Notes: generated by a model not told the origin, from the sequence alone. Counted from the first letter of the stretch, positions 21,736 through 33,522 are shown. The stretch: 64,000 bases of DNA from Pleurodeles waltl (GCF_031143425.1 NC_090441.1:222080928-222144927), one strand, 5' to 3'. Numbers and translations: made by a program.

Positions 21736-22760
21736 CGAGAGCCTCACTAGGAAGAGATACAGAACAAGTTTTTTTTTTTTTTTTTTAAGTGCAACTAAAA
21801 AAATATAAACAACCAAACAAAAATTATTAGAAAATAATACCCACACCCAATAGGTCAGTAAACACATCCACTGACAACAAGAAACAATTCCACCCCTACA
21901 GCCAACTGCTGTAACCAAAGGGAAACACACACAAAGGGGTCCCTGAAACTATAAGGAGAGAGAACCAGGGAAACAATTCTAAAGAACAAGAGCACTTATG
22001 TAGAGAGAAACCATGATAATGAAATATTCCTATTATATAAAGAATGAAATACCTTTATTATATATCGAAAAAACAAGCCTACAATATCTATAAAATGATA
22101 AATAACATCTCTCCAACATCAAATTAATAAATAACAACACTACATAGACACAAACACAACATATAAGACAGCATTCACACAATTATGTCAAGGATGAACA
22201 CACATATATTGAAAATCACAATACCCCCCAAAAATAAAGAAAACAATCTAAGTAAATAATTTTTTCAGAGGAATAGTATACAGCAAACTTCAATATACTG
22301 CTCGAAGATGAAAGAAACACAAAGTATATGCTTTTGCTTGACTTTGGTGGTTATGTATAGTTAACTGTCCGACTCATTTGTTGTTTATTCCACCAATCTC
22401 GCTTTAATCTTCAAAGTTGTGTGTCACATCCTTGTCATTACTTTCAAATTTTGTATTCAGTCACCCATTTGTGTATTGCATCAATCTTCGAGATGTGTAT
22501 CCGGTTCCCTTATATTTAGTAGATCCCAAAACTCTATTTTTTTGCCCAAAAATGTTTTTTTAGTTCTTGAGCTTACACCAAGTCATAGTGTTGTCTCTTT
22601 CCATTCAACACATCCAGCTTTGGTATATATTTGTTTATACACCAAGCTTTGGTACTCAGTCACCTTAGTTCTTGACCTGGCACAGGGTCACAATGCTGAC
22701 TATTTCCATATAACACATCCAACCATGGTATATATTCATCAATATACCCAACTTTGGTAC

Positions 22761-22835
22761 TCAGTCGCCAACGCGCGTTTCGGTGGATTCCAAAATACCA
22801 ATATATACTCTCTCAACCACCTTCCTCAGGGCTGG
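22761..22835 (-). ncRNA. Hammerhead-ribozyme-like core in the Penelope 5' repeat
   Basis: On the minus strand: GCC, then CTGAGGA (fits CUGANGA), an extra A, stem GGTGG, a ~37-nt loop, stem CCACC, GAAA, a minimal helix III ACG-CG-CGT, then T and GGC pairing back to GCC. This is the arrangement described for type I hammerheads in Penelope-like elements. The extra A between CUGANGA and helix II is a departure, so activity is uncertain. Confidence 0.55.
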
Positions 22836-23054
22836 ATAATAATAAGCACCAAAGGCACAAAAATGCATCTAGTGTGAGGGAATAAAAAACTTATACTTCT
22901 ATCAATGTCTATGTAACATTTTAGTGTTGTCAAATTTTCAGTCCCAGCCAGTGGTAACTAATATAGCAAATCAGTGGATGCATAAGTATTTCACTATATC
23001 ACGGTCAGTTGCTAGGGCTTGTAATGCCTTTCTTTCTATAGTTGGAATGTTAAT

Positions 23055-23258
23055 TGTTGGAGGCTGGCCTAGCTTATAGTGGGTACCAATGGTACTTACA
23101 CCTTGTGCCAGGTCCAGTTATCCCTTATTAGTAGATTAGTAGTGTTCTAGCAGCTGAGGCTGATAGAGGTAGCTATAGCAGAGCACCTTAGGCTGAACTA
23201 GGAGACATGCAAAGCTCCTACTAGACCACTTATATCATATAGGTACTATATCATAAGA
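23055..23258 (-). mobile_element. LTR fragment H2, outer part
   Basis: Starts tgttggaggctggcct (the family's LTR end with one change) and reads toward the AATAAA region until the LINE at 23259. It continues at 27040 and again at 38384. Its preserved terminus marks the border with the Penelope-like DNA. Confidence 0.8.
23252..23258. repeat. LINE target-site duplication cataaga (left)
   Basis: cataaga occurs here next to the tail repeat and again at 27033-27039 at the LINE's 5' end. The uninterrupted LTR reads atatcataagaaacacaat. Confidence 0.8.
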
Positions 23259-23282
23259 TCAATCAATCAATCAATCAATCAA
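23259..23282 (-). repeat. Tetranucleotide 3' tail of the LINE
   Basis: Six tcaa units on the + strand, i.e. (TTGA)n at the LINE's 3' end. LINEs of the L2/CR1 group commonly end in short tandem repeats rather than poly(A). Confidence 0.85.
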
Positions 23283-23345
23283 TATATTTATAGAGCGCAC
23301 TACACACCCATTAGGGTTTCAATGCGCTGAGGGGGGGGATAGTTG

Positions 23346-25232
23346 CTACTGGTCAAAGAGCCAGGTTTTGAGGAGTCTTCTGAAGGTGAGTAGGTCCTGG
23401 GTCTGACGTAGGTTGGTTGGGAGAGTGTTCCATGTCTTGGCGGCGAGGTAGGAGAAGGATCTGCCGCTGGATGTCTTTCGATGGATGCGGGGGACGGTGG
23501 CGAGGGCAAGGTCTGCGAAGTGGAGCTGTCGGGTGGGGGTGTAGAAGCTGAGTCTATTGTTGAGGTAAGCAGGTCCGGTGTTGTGGAGCGCTTTGGGTGC
23601 GTGGGTAAGGAGCTTGAATGTGATCCTCTTGTTGACGGGGAGCCAGTGGAGGTCTCTCAAGTGGGGCGTGATGTGGCTGCAGCGGGGTACGTTGAGGATT
23701 AGTCGGGCGGAGGCGTTTTGGATGCATTGGAGGCGTCGCAGGTGTTTGGTCGGGATGCCTGTGTAGAGTGCGTTGCCGTAGTCTAGCCTGCTGCTGATGA
23801 GGCCCTGTGTCACTGTTTTTCTTGTTTCTGTCGGGATCCACTTGTAGATCCTGCGGAGTATGCAGAGATTGTTGTAGCAGGAGAAGGAGACTGCGTTGAC
23901 CTGTTTTGACATGGAGAGGGAGGAGTCGAGGATGAAGCCCAGGTTGCGTGCGTGGTTGGTCGGTGTTGGTGGGGTTCCTATGGATGTTGGCCACCAGGAG
24001 TCGTCCCAGGCGGATGGGTTGGGTCCGAGGATGAGGACCTCCGTATTTTCTGAGTTCAGTTTCAGGCGGCTGTTTCTCATCCATTCGGCGACGGCCTTCA
24101 TTCCCTTGTGGAGGTTGGACTTGGCGGTGTGTGGATCCTTGGTGAGGGAGAGGATGAGCTGGGTGTCGTCGGCGTAGGAGATGATGTAGAGGTCGTGTTG
24201 GCGGGCTACTTGTGCGAGGGGGGCCATGTAGATGTTGAATAGTGTTGGGCTGAGGGATGAGCCCTGGGGTACACAGCAGATGATGTTGGTGGCTTTGGAG
24301 CGGAAGGGAGGGAGGCAGGCTTTCTGGGTTCTGTCGGAGAGGAAGGATGTGGTCCATTCGAGGGCTTTCTCTTGTATTCCGGCTTCGAGGAGGTGTGTTC
24401 TCAGAGTGCGATGGCAAATCGTGTCGAAGGAGGCGGTTGATAGGTCCAGGAGGATGAGGGCTGATGTTTCGCGGTTGTCCATTTGGCGTCTGATGTCGTC
24501 TGTGGCAGCGAGGAGCGCGGTCTCGGTGCTGTGGTTTTGTCTGAAGTCAGACTGGGAGAGGTCCAGGATGTCGTTGTCTTCGAGGTGGAGAGTCAGTTGT
24601 GTGTTGACGATTTTCTTGATGACCTTCGCAGGGAACGGGAATAGGGAGATTGGTCAGAAGTTCTTGAGGTCCTGGCGGTCTGCTTTAGGCTTCTTAAGGA
24701 GGGCGTTGATTTCAGCGTGTTTCCAGCTTTCCGGGAATGTTGCAGTTTCAAAGGAAATGTTGATGACCTTCCGTAGTTGGGGAGCGAGGGCTGCGTCTGC
24801 TTTGTTGTACACATGGTGAGAGCATGGGTCTGACGGTAATCCGGAGTGGATTGAGTTCATGAATTTGCGTGTCTCGGTGTTGCTGACGTTGGCCCAGGAG
24901 GTCAGGCGGTTGGAGCGGGTGGTGTTAGCGGGGGTGGTGTCTGGCGTGGAGGGGGCAGCTGCGGTGTTGAAGCTGTTGTGGATGTCAGTGATCTTTTGAT
25001 GGAAGAAGGTGGCTAGAGAGTCGCAGAGCTCTTGAGAGGGTGGAGTGTCGTTGACGTTGGTGCTGGGGTTGGAGAGTTCTTTCACTATGCTGAAAAGCTC
25101 TTTGCTGTTGTGTGCGTTGTTATCTAGGCGGTCTTTGAAGGAGGATCTCTTGGCTAGTCTGATTAGTTGGTGGTGTCTGCGGGTGGCGTCTTTGTGGGCT
25201 GTGAGGCTGTCGGTGTGTGTTCGGTGAGCCAT
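23346..25232 (-). pseudogene. LINE reverse transcriptase with one in-frame stop
   Basis: Two pieces in the same frame (25232-24654 and 24482-23346) are separated only by a TGA near 24651-24653 in the KNF*PISLFPF block (the usual FRPIS motif). The downstream part has LDLSTASFDTICH, VPQGSSLSPTLFNIY and the catalytic SYADDTQLIL (YADD about 103 residues from the internal Met), then the conserved C-terminal LHWLPV..RITFKLL and RSFSYLAAKTWNTLP blocks typical of the L2/CR1 clade. Only a few lesions separate it from a functional enzyme. Confidence 0.9.
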
Positions 25233-25434
25233 TTATTCTTACATTTCCGGCAGATGCGCTTGGAGGTCTGGAGCTCTTCGGTGAACCCGGTGGCTTTCTT
25301 GGTGGCTTGGTTGTTGGTGGACTTTTTGAGTGGTGCGAGGGAGTTGGCGCAGTTGTTGATCCACTGTCTGAGGTTGTGGGCGGCGGTGTCTGGGTCGGTG
25401 GGGTCGTTAGGCGGGTTCTGGGCAAGGGTGCTGG

Positions 25435-26240
25435 TCAGCAGGTCTTTGGTGACTTTGCTCCAGTGGCGGCGAGGTGGATGTAGGGTACAGTGGTGCTTGA
25501 CCTGTTTCTGGAAGGTGAAATGGACGCAGTGGTGGTCGGTCCAGTGCAGTTCGGTGGTGTGGTTGAAGGTGACATGGTCGCTTGTGGAGAAGATGGGGTC
25601 AAGCGTGTGTCCTGCTGGGTGGGTGTGGTGACGAGTTGTCTGAGGCCGAGGTTGGCGAGGTTGTCGATCAGGGTGGTGGAGTTGGTGTTGTTCTTGTTCT
25701 TGAGGTGGAAGTTAAGGAACCCGAGGAGGATGTAGTCTGTAGAGGCGAGTGCGTGGGTGCTGGCGAGGTCATAGATGGAGTCGCTGAAAGGTGCCCGTGG
25801 TCCAGGGGGTCTGTAGACGAGCGTTCCTCTGAGGGTGGTGTTGGGGTCGGTGTGTATTTGGAAGTGCAGATGTTCGGCGGTCTTGAGGGTGTCGTCCGTG
25901 TGGGTGTGAACCTTGCAGGTGATCTTGTAGCCCTCCGGGATGGCGATGGCGATGTCGGGTGCCGAGGAGTCGTTCCACCAGGTTTCGGTGGGGAAGGCCA
26001 CTTCCCGGGCGGAGGTGTTGAGCAAGTCACAGAGCTCAATGGCGTGCTTGCATGCGAAGCGGGTGTTAAGGAGTATGCAGTGGAGGTGGTTGGTTCTGGT
26101 CTTTGGCGACTTGGTGGTTCTGTCGCAGGTGAATCTGCATTTGTGGCAAGAGAAGAGTCTGTGGGAATTCCTTGTTGAGGACTGGAAGCATGCTGTGGAG
26201 CGGCCAGGGTTGAGGGCGTTGAGGTCGCTGGTAGTGTAGT
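25435..26240 (-). pseudogene. LINE APE-type endonuclease
   Basis: Blocks seen: LLNTSAREVAFPTETWW, VYRPPGPRAPFSDSI, DYILLGFLNFHL and LANLGLRQLVTTPT. LLGDxN has become LLGFLN, so a catalytic Asp is lost. Frameshifts occur near 25615 and between 25435 and 25232. In an intact LINE this domain nicks the target before reverse transcription. Confidence 0.8.
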
Positions 26241-26574
26241 GGTGTCTGGAGGCTCAGGGGTTCCGTGGACCGGGGGCTGGCGCTGGGCGCGGTCCAGGCG
26301 CGGACGGGCGCAGACGGGCTTGCCTCTGGCGCGCCAGCGACCGCCATTAAGAAGGGGAGGAGGGAGGGAGGAGCAGCTGGGAGGCGGGAGGCGTGAATGA
26401 ATGGGGGCTCGAGGGGGGCGGGGCCGCAGGGACGCAGCAGCGGGAAAGGAGACGGCTCGGGGGAGCTGAGGCACTGGGGGGGCACAGAGGGCGGCGAAAA
26501 AGAAAGGAACAGGCACAGTAGGAGCGGAAATTGAGGTAAGAATAGATGGCAGATACAGACAAGATCAGGAAAAC

Positions 26575-26880
26575 ATGGTAATTACGGGGGAGACAAGGCA
26601 CAACTTGCGAGTTGCAGAAAGACAAGGCAAAACACGGAGATTACAGAGGAGACAAGGCAGAACACGCAAAATACAGGAGGACAAGGCAAAAACACAGAGA
26701 AACAAGGCAAAGCACGGAGATTACAGAGGAGACAAGGCAAAACACAGAGAGACAAGGCAAAACACTGAAATTACAGGGGAGACAAGGCAAAACACAGAGA
26801 GACAAGGCAAAACACGGAGATTACAGAGGAGACAAGGCAAAACACCGCTATTGTGGATCAGACAGGGTAGACACAGTAAA
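26575..26880 (-). repeat. GACAAGGCAAAACAC tandem repeats in the LINE 5' region
   Basis: About a dozen copies of gacaaggcaaaacac alternate with ggagattacagag or agagag, giving a higher-order unit of roughly 50-55 bp (read on +). The array lies in the 5' end of the LINE, where it may act as a promoter-like monomer array. The open frames across it are a by-product of the repeat. Confidence 0.75.
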
Positions 26881-27032
26881 TACAGACAGGACAAGGAAAA
26901 CACACACAGAGACTCCAAGAAGGCGCTTACCGCTAGACACCAGGGATGGCCAGCAGGGAGCAGCGATGGAGGGGAGGGGAGGACACGGGGACAGCTGGGT
27001 GTCGCTGTACGCCTGGGGAATGATCCAGTGGC

Positions 27033-27138
27033 CATAAGAAAGACAATATTCAGAGTTACTAAAAACAAAGGTACTTTATTTTAGTGACAATGTGCCAGAT
27101 TTATCTCAGAGGATATACTCCCTTTGGAGGTAAGTAAG
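27033..27138 (-). mobile_element. LTR fragment H2, middle part, with TSDs
   Basis: 27033-27039 is the right copy of the LINE TSD (cataaga). The LTR text resumes with the AATAAA region (about 27065 in complement) and runs to 27138. 27134-27138 (gtaag) is the left TSD of copy 3. Confidence 0.85.
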
Positions 27139-30086
27139 TGTAGGAGGCTGGACTGGCTTGTAGTGAGTACCAAGGGGTACTTGCACCTTGCACCAGGCCC
27201 AGTTATCCCTTATTAGTGTATAGGGTGTCTAGCAGCTTAGGCTGATAGATAATGGTAGCTTAGCAGAGCAGCTTAGGCTGAACTAGGAGACGTGTGAAGC
27301 TACTACAGTACCACAAGTGTCACTTGCACAATATCATAAGAAAACACTATACACAGATATACTAAAAATAAAGGTACTTTATTTTTATGACAATATGCCA
27401 AAGTATCTCAGTGAGTACCCTCAGTATGAGGATAGCAATTATACACAAGTTATATGTACACAATACCAAAAATATGCAGTATAGTCTTAGAAAATATTGC
27501 AAACAATGTATAGTTACAATAGGATGCAATGGGGACACATAGGGATAGGGGCAACACAATCCATATACTCCAAAAGTGGAATGTGAACTACGAATGGACC
27601 CCAAACCTATGTGACCTTGTAGAGGGTCGCTGGGACTATTAGAAAATAGTGAGGGTTAGAAAAATAGCCCTCCCCAAGACCCTGAAAAGTGAGTGCAAAG
27701 TGCACTGAAGTTCCCCAAAAGACAAAGAGTCGTGATAGAGGAATAATGCAGGAAAGACACCAACCAACAATGCAACAACTGTGGATTTCCAATCTAGGGT
27801 ACCTGTGGAACAAGGGGACCAAGTCCAAAAGTCACAAGCAAGTCGGAGAAGGGCAAATGCCCAGGAAATGCCAGCTGCGGGTGCAAAGAAGCTTCTACTG
27901 GACAGAAGAAGCTGCGGTTTCTGCAGGAACGAAAAGGGCTAGAGACTTTCCCTTTGGTGGACGGATCCCCCTCGCCTTGAAAAGTTGTGCAAAAGTGTTT
28001 TCCCGCCGAAAGAACACCAACAAGCCTTGCTAGCTGCAAATCGTGCAGTTAGCGTTTTTGGATGCTGCTGAGGCCCAAGAGGGACCAGGAGGTCGCAAAT
28101 TGGACCAGGAGAGAGAAGAGACGTCGAGCAAGACAAGGAGCCCTCTCTGAAGGAGGTAGCACCCAGAAAAGTGCCAGAAACAGGCACTACAAGGATGCGT
28201 GAAATGGTGCTCGCCGAAGTTGCACAAAGGAGTCCCACGTCGCCGGAGACCAACTTAGAAAGTCGTGCAATGCAGGTTAGAGTGCCGTGGGGAGCCGGAT
28301 TAGTTGCAAAAGACGTGGTTTCCAACAATGCAGTCTGGCGTGGGGAGGCAAGGACTTACCTCCACCAAACTTGGACTGAAGAGTCACTGGACTGTGGGGG
28401 TCACTTGGACAGAGTTGCTGGATTCAAGGGACCTCGCTCGTTGTGCTGAGAGGAGATCCAAGGGACCAGTAATGCAGCTTTTTGGTGCCTGCGGTAGCAG
28501 GGGGAAGATTCCGTCGACCCACGGGAGATTTCTTCGGAGCTTCTAGTGCAGAGAGGAGGCAGACTACCCCCACAGCATGCACCACCAGGAACACAGTCGA
28601 GAAGGCGGCAGGATCAGCGTTACAGAGTTGCAGTAGTCGTCTTTGCTACTATGTTGCAGTTTTGCAGGCTTCCAGCGCGGTCAGCAGTCGATTCCTTGGT
28701 AGAAGGTGAAGAGAGAGATGCAGAGGAACTCTGATGAGCTCTTGCATTCGTTATCTGAAGTTTCCCCAGAGACAGAAACCCTAAATAGCCAGAAAAGAGG
28801 GTTTGGCTACTTAGGAGAGAGGATAGGCTACTAACACCTGAAGGAGCCTATCAGAAGGAGTCTCTGACATCACCTGGTGGCACTGGCCACTCAGAGCAGT
28901 CCAGTGTGCTGGCAGCACCTCTGTTTCCAAGATGGCAGAGGTCTGGAGCACACTGGAGGAGCTCTGGACACCTCCCAGGGGAGGTGCAGGTCAGGGGAGT
29001 GGTCACTCCCCTTTCCTTTGTTCAGTTTCGTGCCAGAGCAGGGGCTAAGGGGTCCCTGAACCGGTGTAGACTGGCTTATGCAGAATTGGGCACATCTGTG
29101 CCCAAGAAAGCATTTCCAGAGGCTGGGGGAGGCTACTCCTCCCCTGCCTTCACACCATTTTCAAAAGGGAGAGGGTGTAACACCCTCTCTCAGAGGAAGT
29201 CCTTTGTTCTGCCATCCTGGGATAAGCCTGGCTTGACCCCAGAGGGGCAGAAACCTGTCTGAGGGGTTGGCAGCAGCAGCAGCTGCAGTGAAACCCTAGG
29301 AAAGGCAGTTTGGCAGTACCAGGGTCTGTGCTACAGACCACTGGGATCATGGAATTGTAGCAATAATGACAGGATGGCATAGAGGGGGCAATTCCATGAT
29401 CTTAGACATGTTACATGGCCATATTCGGAGTTACCATTGTGAAGCTACATATAGGTAGTGACCTATATGTAGTGCACGCGTGTAATGGTGTCCCCGCACT
29501 CACAAAGTTCAGGGAATTGGCCCTGAACAATGTGGGGGCACCTTGGCTAGTGCCAGGGTGCCCTCACACTAAGTAACTTTGCACCTAACCTTTACCAGGT
29601 AAAGGTTAGACATATAGGTGACTTATAAGTTACTTAAGTGCAGTGTAAAATGGCTGTGAAATAACGTGGACGTTATTTCACTCAGGCTGCAGTGGCAGGC
29701 ATGTGTAAGAATTGTCAGAGCTCCCTATGGGTGGCAAAAGAAATGCTGCTGCCCATAGGGATCTCCTGGAACCCCAATACCTTGGGTACCTCTTAACCAT
29801 ATACTAGGGAATTATAAGGGTGTTCCAGTAAGCCAATGTAAATTGGTAAAATTGGTCACTAGCCTGTTAGTGACAATTTGGAAAGAAATGAAAGAGCATA
29901 ACCACTGAGGTTCTGATTAGCAGAGCCTCAGTGAGACAGCTAGTCACTACACAGGTAACACATTCAGGCACACTTATGAGCACTGGGGCCCTGGAGAACA
30001 GGGTCCCAGTGACACATACAACTAAAACAACATATATACAGTGGAAAATGGGGGTAACATGCCAGGCAAGATGGTACTTTCCTACA
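27139..30086 (-). repeat. 3' LTR of copy 3 (2948 bp)
   Basis: Reverse-complement LTR with the family's ends. Relative to the 5' LTR it lacks about 45-50 bp near 28290 (present at 36535-36590). It has two stem-loop units (29905-30015), the palindromes near 29450-29485, 29588-29612 and 29657-29682, the TATA-like box near 28783 and AATAAA near 27369. No gene. Confidence 0.92.
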
Positions 30087-30104
30087 CAACCCCCCCCCAA
30101 ACGA
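30087..30104 (-). other. Polypurine tract of copy 3
   Basis: On the minus strand, CTTCGTTTG followed by a run of G and TTG just before the LTR. The layout is the same as in copy 1. Confidence 0.8.
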
Positions 30105-30116
30105 AGGACAATAAGA

Positions 30117-31457
30117 CTAGCCATGACCTGATGAGTCTTCATTGTCTAAGTGGAAATATCTGGAGAGTCCATCTGCATTGGAGTGGCTACTCCCAGGTCT
30201 ATGTTCCACTGTATAGTCCATTCCCTGTAGGGATATGGACCACCTCAACAATTTAGGATTTTCACCTTTCATTTCTTTTAGCCAAAGTAGAGGTTTGTGG
30301 TCTGTCTGAACAATGAAGTGAGTGCCAAACAGGTATGGCCTCAACTTCTTCAGAGCCCAGACCACAGCAAAGGCCTCCCTCTCTATGGCAGACCAACGCT
30401 TTTCCCTAGGGGTCAACCTCCTACTAATAAAAGCAACAGGTTGATCCTGGCCCTCAGAATTAAGTTGTGATAGGACTGCCCCTACTCCTAATTCAGATGC
30501 ATCAGTTTGGACATAGACTTTTTTAGAGTAACAAGGGCTTTTCAGAACAGGTGCAGAGCACATGGCCTGCTTCAGCTCCTCAAAAGCTTTCTGACAGTTT
30601 GCTGTCCATAATACCTTTTTAGGCATCTTCTTGGATGTGAGGTCATTAAGAGGGGCTGCAATGGAGCCATAGTTCTTAATGAACCTCCTGTAATACCCAG
30701 TGAGGCCTAGGAAGGCTCTCACCTGAGTCTGAGTAGTAGGAGGAACCCAATCAATAATTGTTTGGATTTTCCCCTGAAGTGGTGCAATCTGTTCTCCACC
30801 AACAAGGTGTCCCAGATAAACCACCTTACCCTGCCCTATCTGGCACTTTGAAGCCTTGATAGTGAGGCCTGCCTTTTGCAGGGCCTCCAAAACTTTCCAT
30901 AGGTGGACCAGGTGCTCATCCCAGCTGGAGCTAAAGACAGCTATATCGTCCAGATATGCTGCACTGAAAGCTTCCAGCCCTTGCAGGACTGTGTTCACCA
31001 ACCTCTGAAAAGTGGCAGGTGCATTTTTCAATCCAAAAGGCATTACAGTGAACTGGTAATGTCCTCCAATGGTTAAAAATGCAGTCTTAGGTTTAGCATC
31101 TTCTGACAATTTGATCTGCCAATACCCTGCAGTCAAATCAAAAGTGCTTAGATACTTGGCAGATGCCAGTGTATCTATGAGCTCATCTGCCCTGGGTATA
31201 GGGTGAGCATCAGTTTTGGTTACCAAGTTGAGACCTCTGTAGTCTACACAAAACCACATTTCCTTCTTTTCATCTTTGGAATGGGGTTTTGGTACAAGTA
31301 CCACAGGAGAAGCCCATGGACTTTCAGAGTGCTCAACCACTCCTAGTTCAAACATTTTCTGGACCTCTTGCTTTATGCAGTCCCTGACATGGTCAGGCTG
31401 CCTATAGATCTTACTTTTGACAGGCAAGCTGTCTCCAGTATCTATTAGTGTGCTCAC
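30117..31457 (-). pseudogene. Reverse transcriptase-RNase H of copy 3 (frameshifted from integrase)
   Basis: A 446-codon open stretch. RT landmarks: SPWASPVVLVPKP, FCVDYRGLN, LSTFDLTAGYWQI, FGLKNAPATFQRL and the catalytic YLDD at residues 168-171, then the connection GLTGYYRRFI. RNase H: VQTDASELGVG (D319), IEREAFAV (E361), VQTDHKPL (D386) and HSNADGLSR. The ORF ends just before the polypurine tract, so RNase H is the C-terminal pol domain. In copy 4 integrase and RT share one frame without a break. The shift near 31440 here is therefore a 1-nt loss, not a programmed site. The enzyme itself looks intact. Confidence 0.93.
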
Positions 31458-32760
31458 ACCAAGAAGTGGTACCTGGCACAGTAGAGAAGAGTTCAGAGAA
31501 TTGATCTAGGAGATTTATGCAATTATCTTTCTGCTCAGCAGTAAGACAATCAGCCAAAACTACACCTTCCACAAGAGCATCTTGTTCTGTGGAAGAGAAG
31601 AGATCAGGTAGAGGATCACTGTCTTCTTCCTGTCCCTCATCAGTTGCCATGAGCAGGGTGAGATCAGCCCTGTCATAGTAGGGTTTCAGGCGGTTTACAT
31701 GGAGTACCCTAAGGGGACTCCTTGCAGTGCCTAAGTCAACTAAATAGGTGACCTCACCCTTTTTCTCAACAATTGTGTGGGGTCCACTCCATTTATCTTG
31801 GAGTGCTCTTGGGGCCACAGGCTCCAAGACCCACACTTTCTGCCCTGGTTGGTACTGAACCAAAACAGCCTTCTGATCATGCCATTGCTGATGGAGCTCT
31901 TGGCTGGCCTGAAGGTTTTTACTGGCCTTTTTCATATACTCAGCCATCCTTGATCTGAGGCCAAGTACATAGTCCACAATATACTGCTTAGGAGCTTTTA
32001 AAGGTTGTTCCCAACCCTCCTTCACAAGTGTCAGTGGACCCCTAACAGGGTGTCCAAAAAGAAGTTCAAAGGGGCTGAAGCCCACTCCTTTCTGGGGTAC
32101 CTCCCTGTAGGCAAAAAGGAGGCATGGTAGAAGGATATCCCATTTCCTGCGGAGTTTTTCAGGGAGACCCATAATCATGCCTTTGAGAGTTTTGTTAAAT
32201 CTCTCCACCAGTCCATTTGTTTGTGGATGATAGGGTGTTGTGAACTTATAAGTTACACCACACTCCTTCCACATGGCCTTTAAGTATGCAGACATGAAAT
32301 TGCTTCCTCTGTCTGATACTACTTCCTTTGGGAAGCCCACCCTGGAAAATATTCCCAGGAGGTCCTTTGCCACTGCAGGAGCTGTAGTGGTCCTTAAAGG
32401 AATAGCTTCAGGGTATCTTGTGGCATGGTCCACTACCACCAAGATAAATCTATTGCCTGAAGCAGTAGGAGGGTCAAGGGGGCCAACTATGTCAACCCCT
32501 ACCCTTTCAAAGGGAACCCCAACCACAGGCAGTGGAATAAGGGGTGCCTTTGGAGTGCCACCTGTCTTGCCACTGGCTTGACAGGTTTCACAGGACTTAC
32601 AAAATTCCTTTGTGTCCTCAGACATTCTAGGCCAATGAAACAGGGGAACAAGCCTGTCCCAAGTTTACATTTGTCCTAGATGCCCAGCTAGGGGAATGTC
32701 GTGTGCCAGAGTTAGGAGGAACTTTCTGTACTCCTGAGGAATCACCAATCTCCTGGCAGC
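31411..32760 (-). pseudogene. Integrase of copy 3, located upstream of RT
   Basis: The zinc-binding domain spans the stop: AHDIPLAGH lies before a Lys-to-TAA change near 32664, and CKSCETC after it. The DDE core is complete: D45 (VGVDIVGPLD), D105 (SDRGSNF) and E141 (NGLVERFNK), counting from the Met at 32625, giving D-59-D-35-E. A GPY/F-like C-terminal domain follows (QDKWSGPHTIVEKKGEVTYLVDLG..LHVNRLKPYY). The enzyme inserts cDNA and makes 5-bp duplications, consistent with the TSDs seen. Its place before RT is the key oddity. Confidence 0.92.
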
Positions 32761-33522
32761 TCCAGGTTTAGGATCCCTTGCCTCAGTGTACAAGAGGTTG
32801 TCCTCCCAGTAAACTCTGTGAGAGTCACTGACATCCCCATTAGCCTGTTTGACAGCTTGCTGTCTTAGACCCTCTAATGTGGGACAGGTTTGCTGTGCCA
32901 CACTCAGCTCCTCTCTGGCAGGCCCCCCTTCATCCAAAAGCTCAGCAGTATCTAATTCCAGCTCCTCTGGTGTAGGTTCTGCACAGGGAGGGAATTCTTC
33001 TTCCTCTGAAGTTGAATCCACTGTAGAGGGAGGGATAGTAGGAAGTGGTTTGCTTCTACTAGCCCTAGCTTTAGGGAGCACTTGGTCCATTGTTCCAGGA
33101 TCCAAGCTTCCCTGTCCTTTTTGCTTTTTGGCCTGAGCCCTGGTTAAAGCAAACATATGCCCTGGAATGCCCTGCATTGCTGCATGGGCCTCCAACTCCA
33201 CATCTGACCAAGCTGATGTCTCCAAATAATTTCCTAGTAGACAGTCTACAGGTAAATCTGAGGCTACCACAACTTTCTTTGGACCAGTAACCCCCCCCCA
33301 GTTGAGATTAACAACAGCCATGGGGTGGCTAAGTGTGTTGTTGTGAGCATCGGTTACTTGGTACTGGTGACCAAGTAGGTGTTGTTCAGGGTGTACCAGC
33401 TTCTCTATGACCATAGTCACACTGGCACCAGTGTCCCTGTAGGCCTGAACCTCAACACCATTTATTAGGGGTAGCTGCCTGTACTTATCCATATTAAGGG
33501 GACAAGCAGCTAAGGTGGCTTA
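32761..33522 (-). pseudogene. Protease and linker of copy 3
   Basis: Retroviral-type aspartic protease with DTGASVTM and LPVDCLLGNYLE (the Asp of LLGND is Tyr here). An acidic linker (STSEEEEFPPCAEPTPEELELD) leads into the integrase zinc domain. The frame is continuous with gag apart from a TAA at 33520-33522, where copies 1 and 2 read through. Gag and pol are thus probably one ORF in intact elements. Confidence 0.88.

Larger units (their letters stand above)
18192..23054 (-). mobile_element. Penelope-like element, degraded
   Basis: Minus-strand retroelement with an N-terminal ORF, a Penelope-type reverse transcriptase and a C-terminal GIY-YIG endonuclease. The RT-then-GIY-YIG order is diagnostic of Penelope-like elements. 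The 5' region (21960-23054) is AT-rich and holds a hammerhead-like core at 22761-22835, as expected for the terminal repeats of this class. The 3' part 18192-18770 is AT-rich and non-coding. No second terminal repeat was recognised, so the element is probably truncated. Confidence 0.85.
23259..27032 (-). mobile_element. L2/CR1-type LINE, nearly full length (3.77 kb)
   Basis: Minus-strand non-LTR retrotransposon with a tandem-repeat 5' region, an APE-type endonuclease, an RT and a (TTGA)n 3' tail, bounded by the 7-bp TSD cataaga. The 3' end carries ..accctaatgggt.. just before the tail, a small hairpin also seen in the second LINE. No convincing ORF1 was seen in the GC-rich 26240-26520 stretch. 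Confidence 0.85.

Noticed and set aside
23259..23282. Possible CRISPR-like or satellite array (tcaa repeats)
   Set aside because: A 4-bp tail at the LINE 3' end with a flanking TSD; no spacers, and the genome is eukaryotic.
23481..26178. Sense open frames of 60-198 codons opposite the LINE RT/EN
   Set aside because: Shadows of the minus-strand LINE, whose RT and endonuclease motifs are unambiguous.
26575..27084. Open frames of 141-169 codons rich in ETRQNTE/RQGKT repeats
   Set aside because: Translation of the GACAAGGCAAAACAC array; the unit is open in several frames and lies antisense to the LINE.
31440..31457. Programmed frameshift between integrase and RT in copy 3
   Set aside because: Copy 4 reads through the same junction in one frame, so a 1-nt deletion in copy 3 is the simpler explanation.
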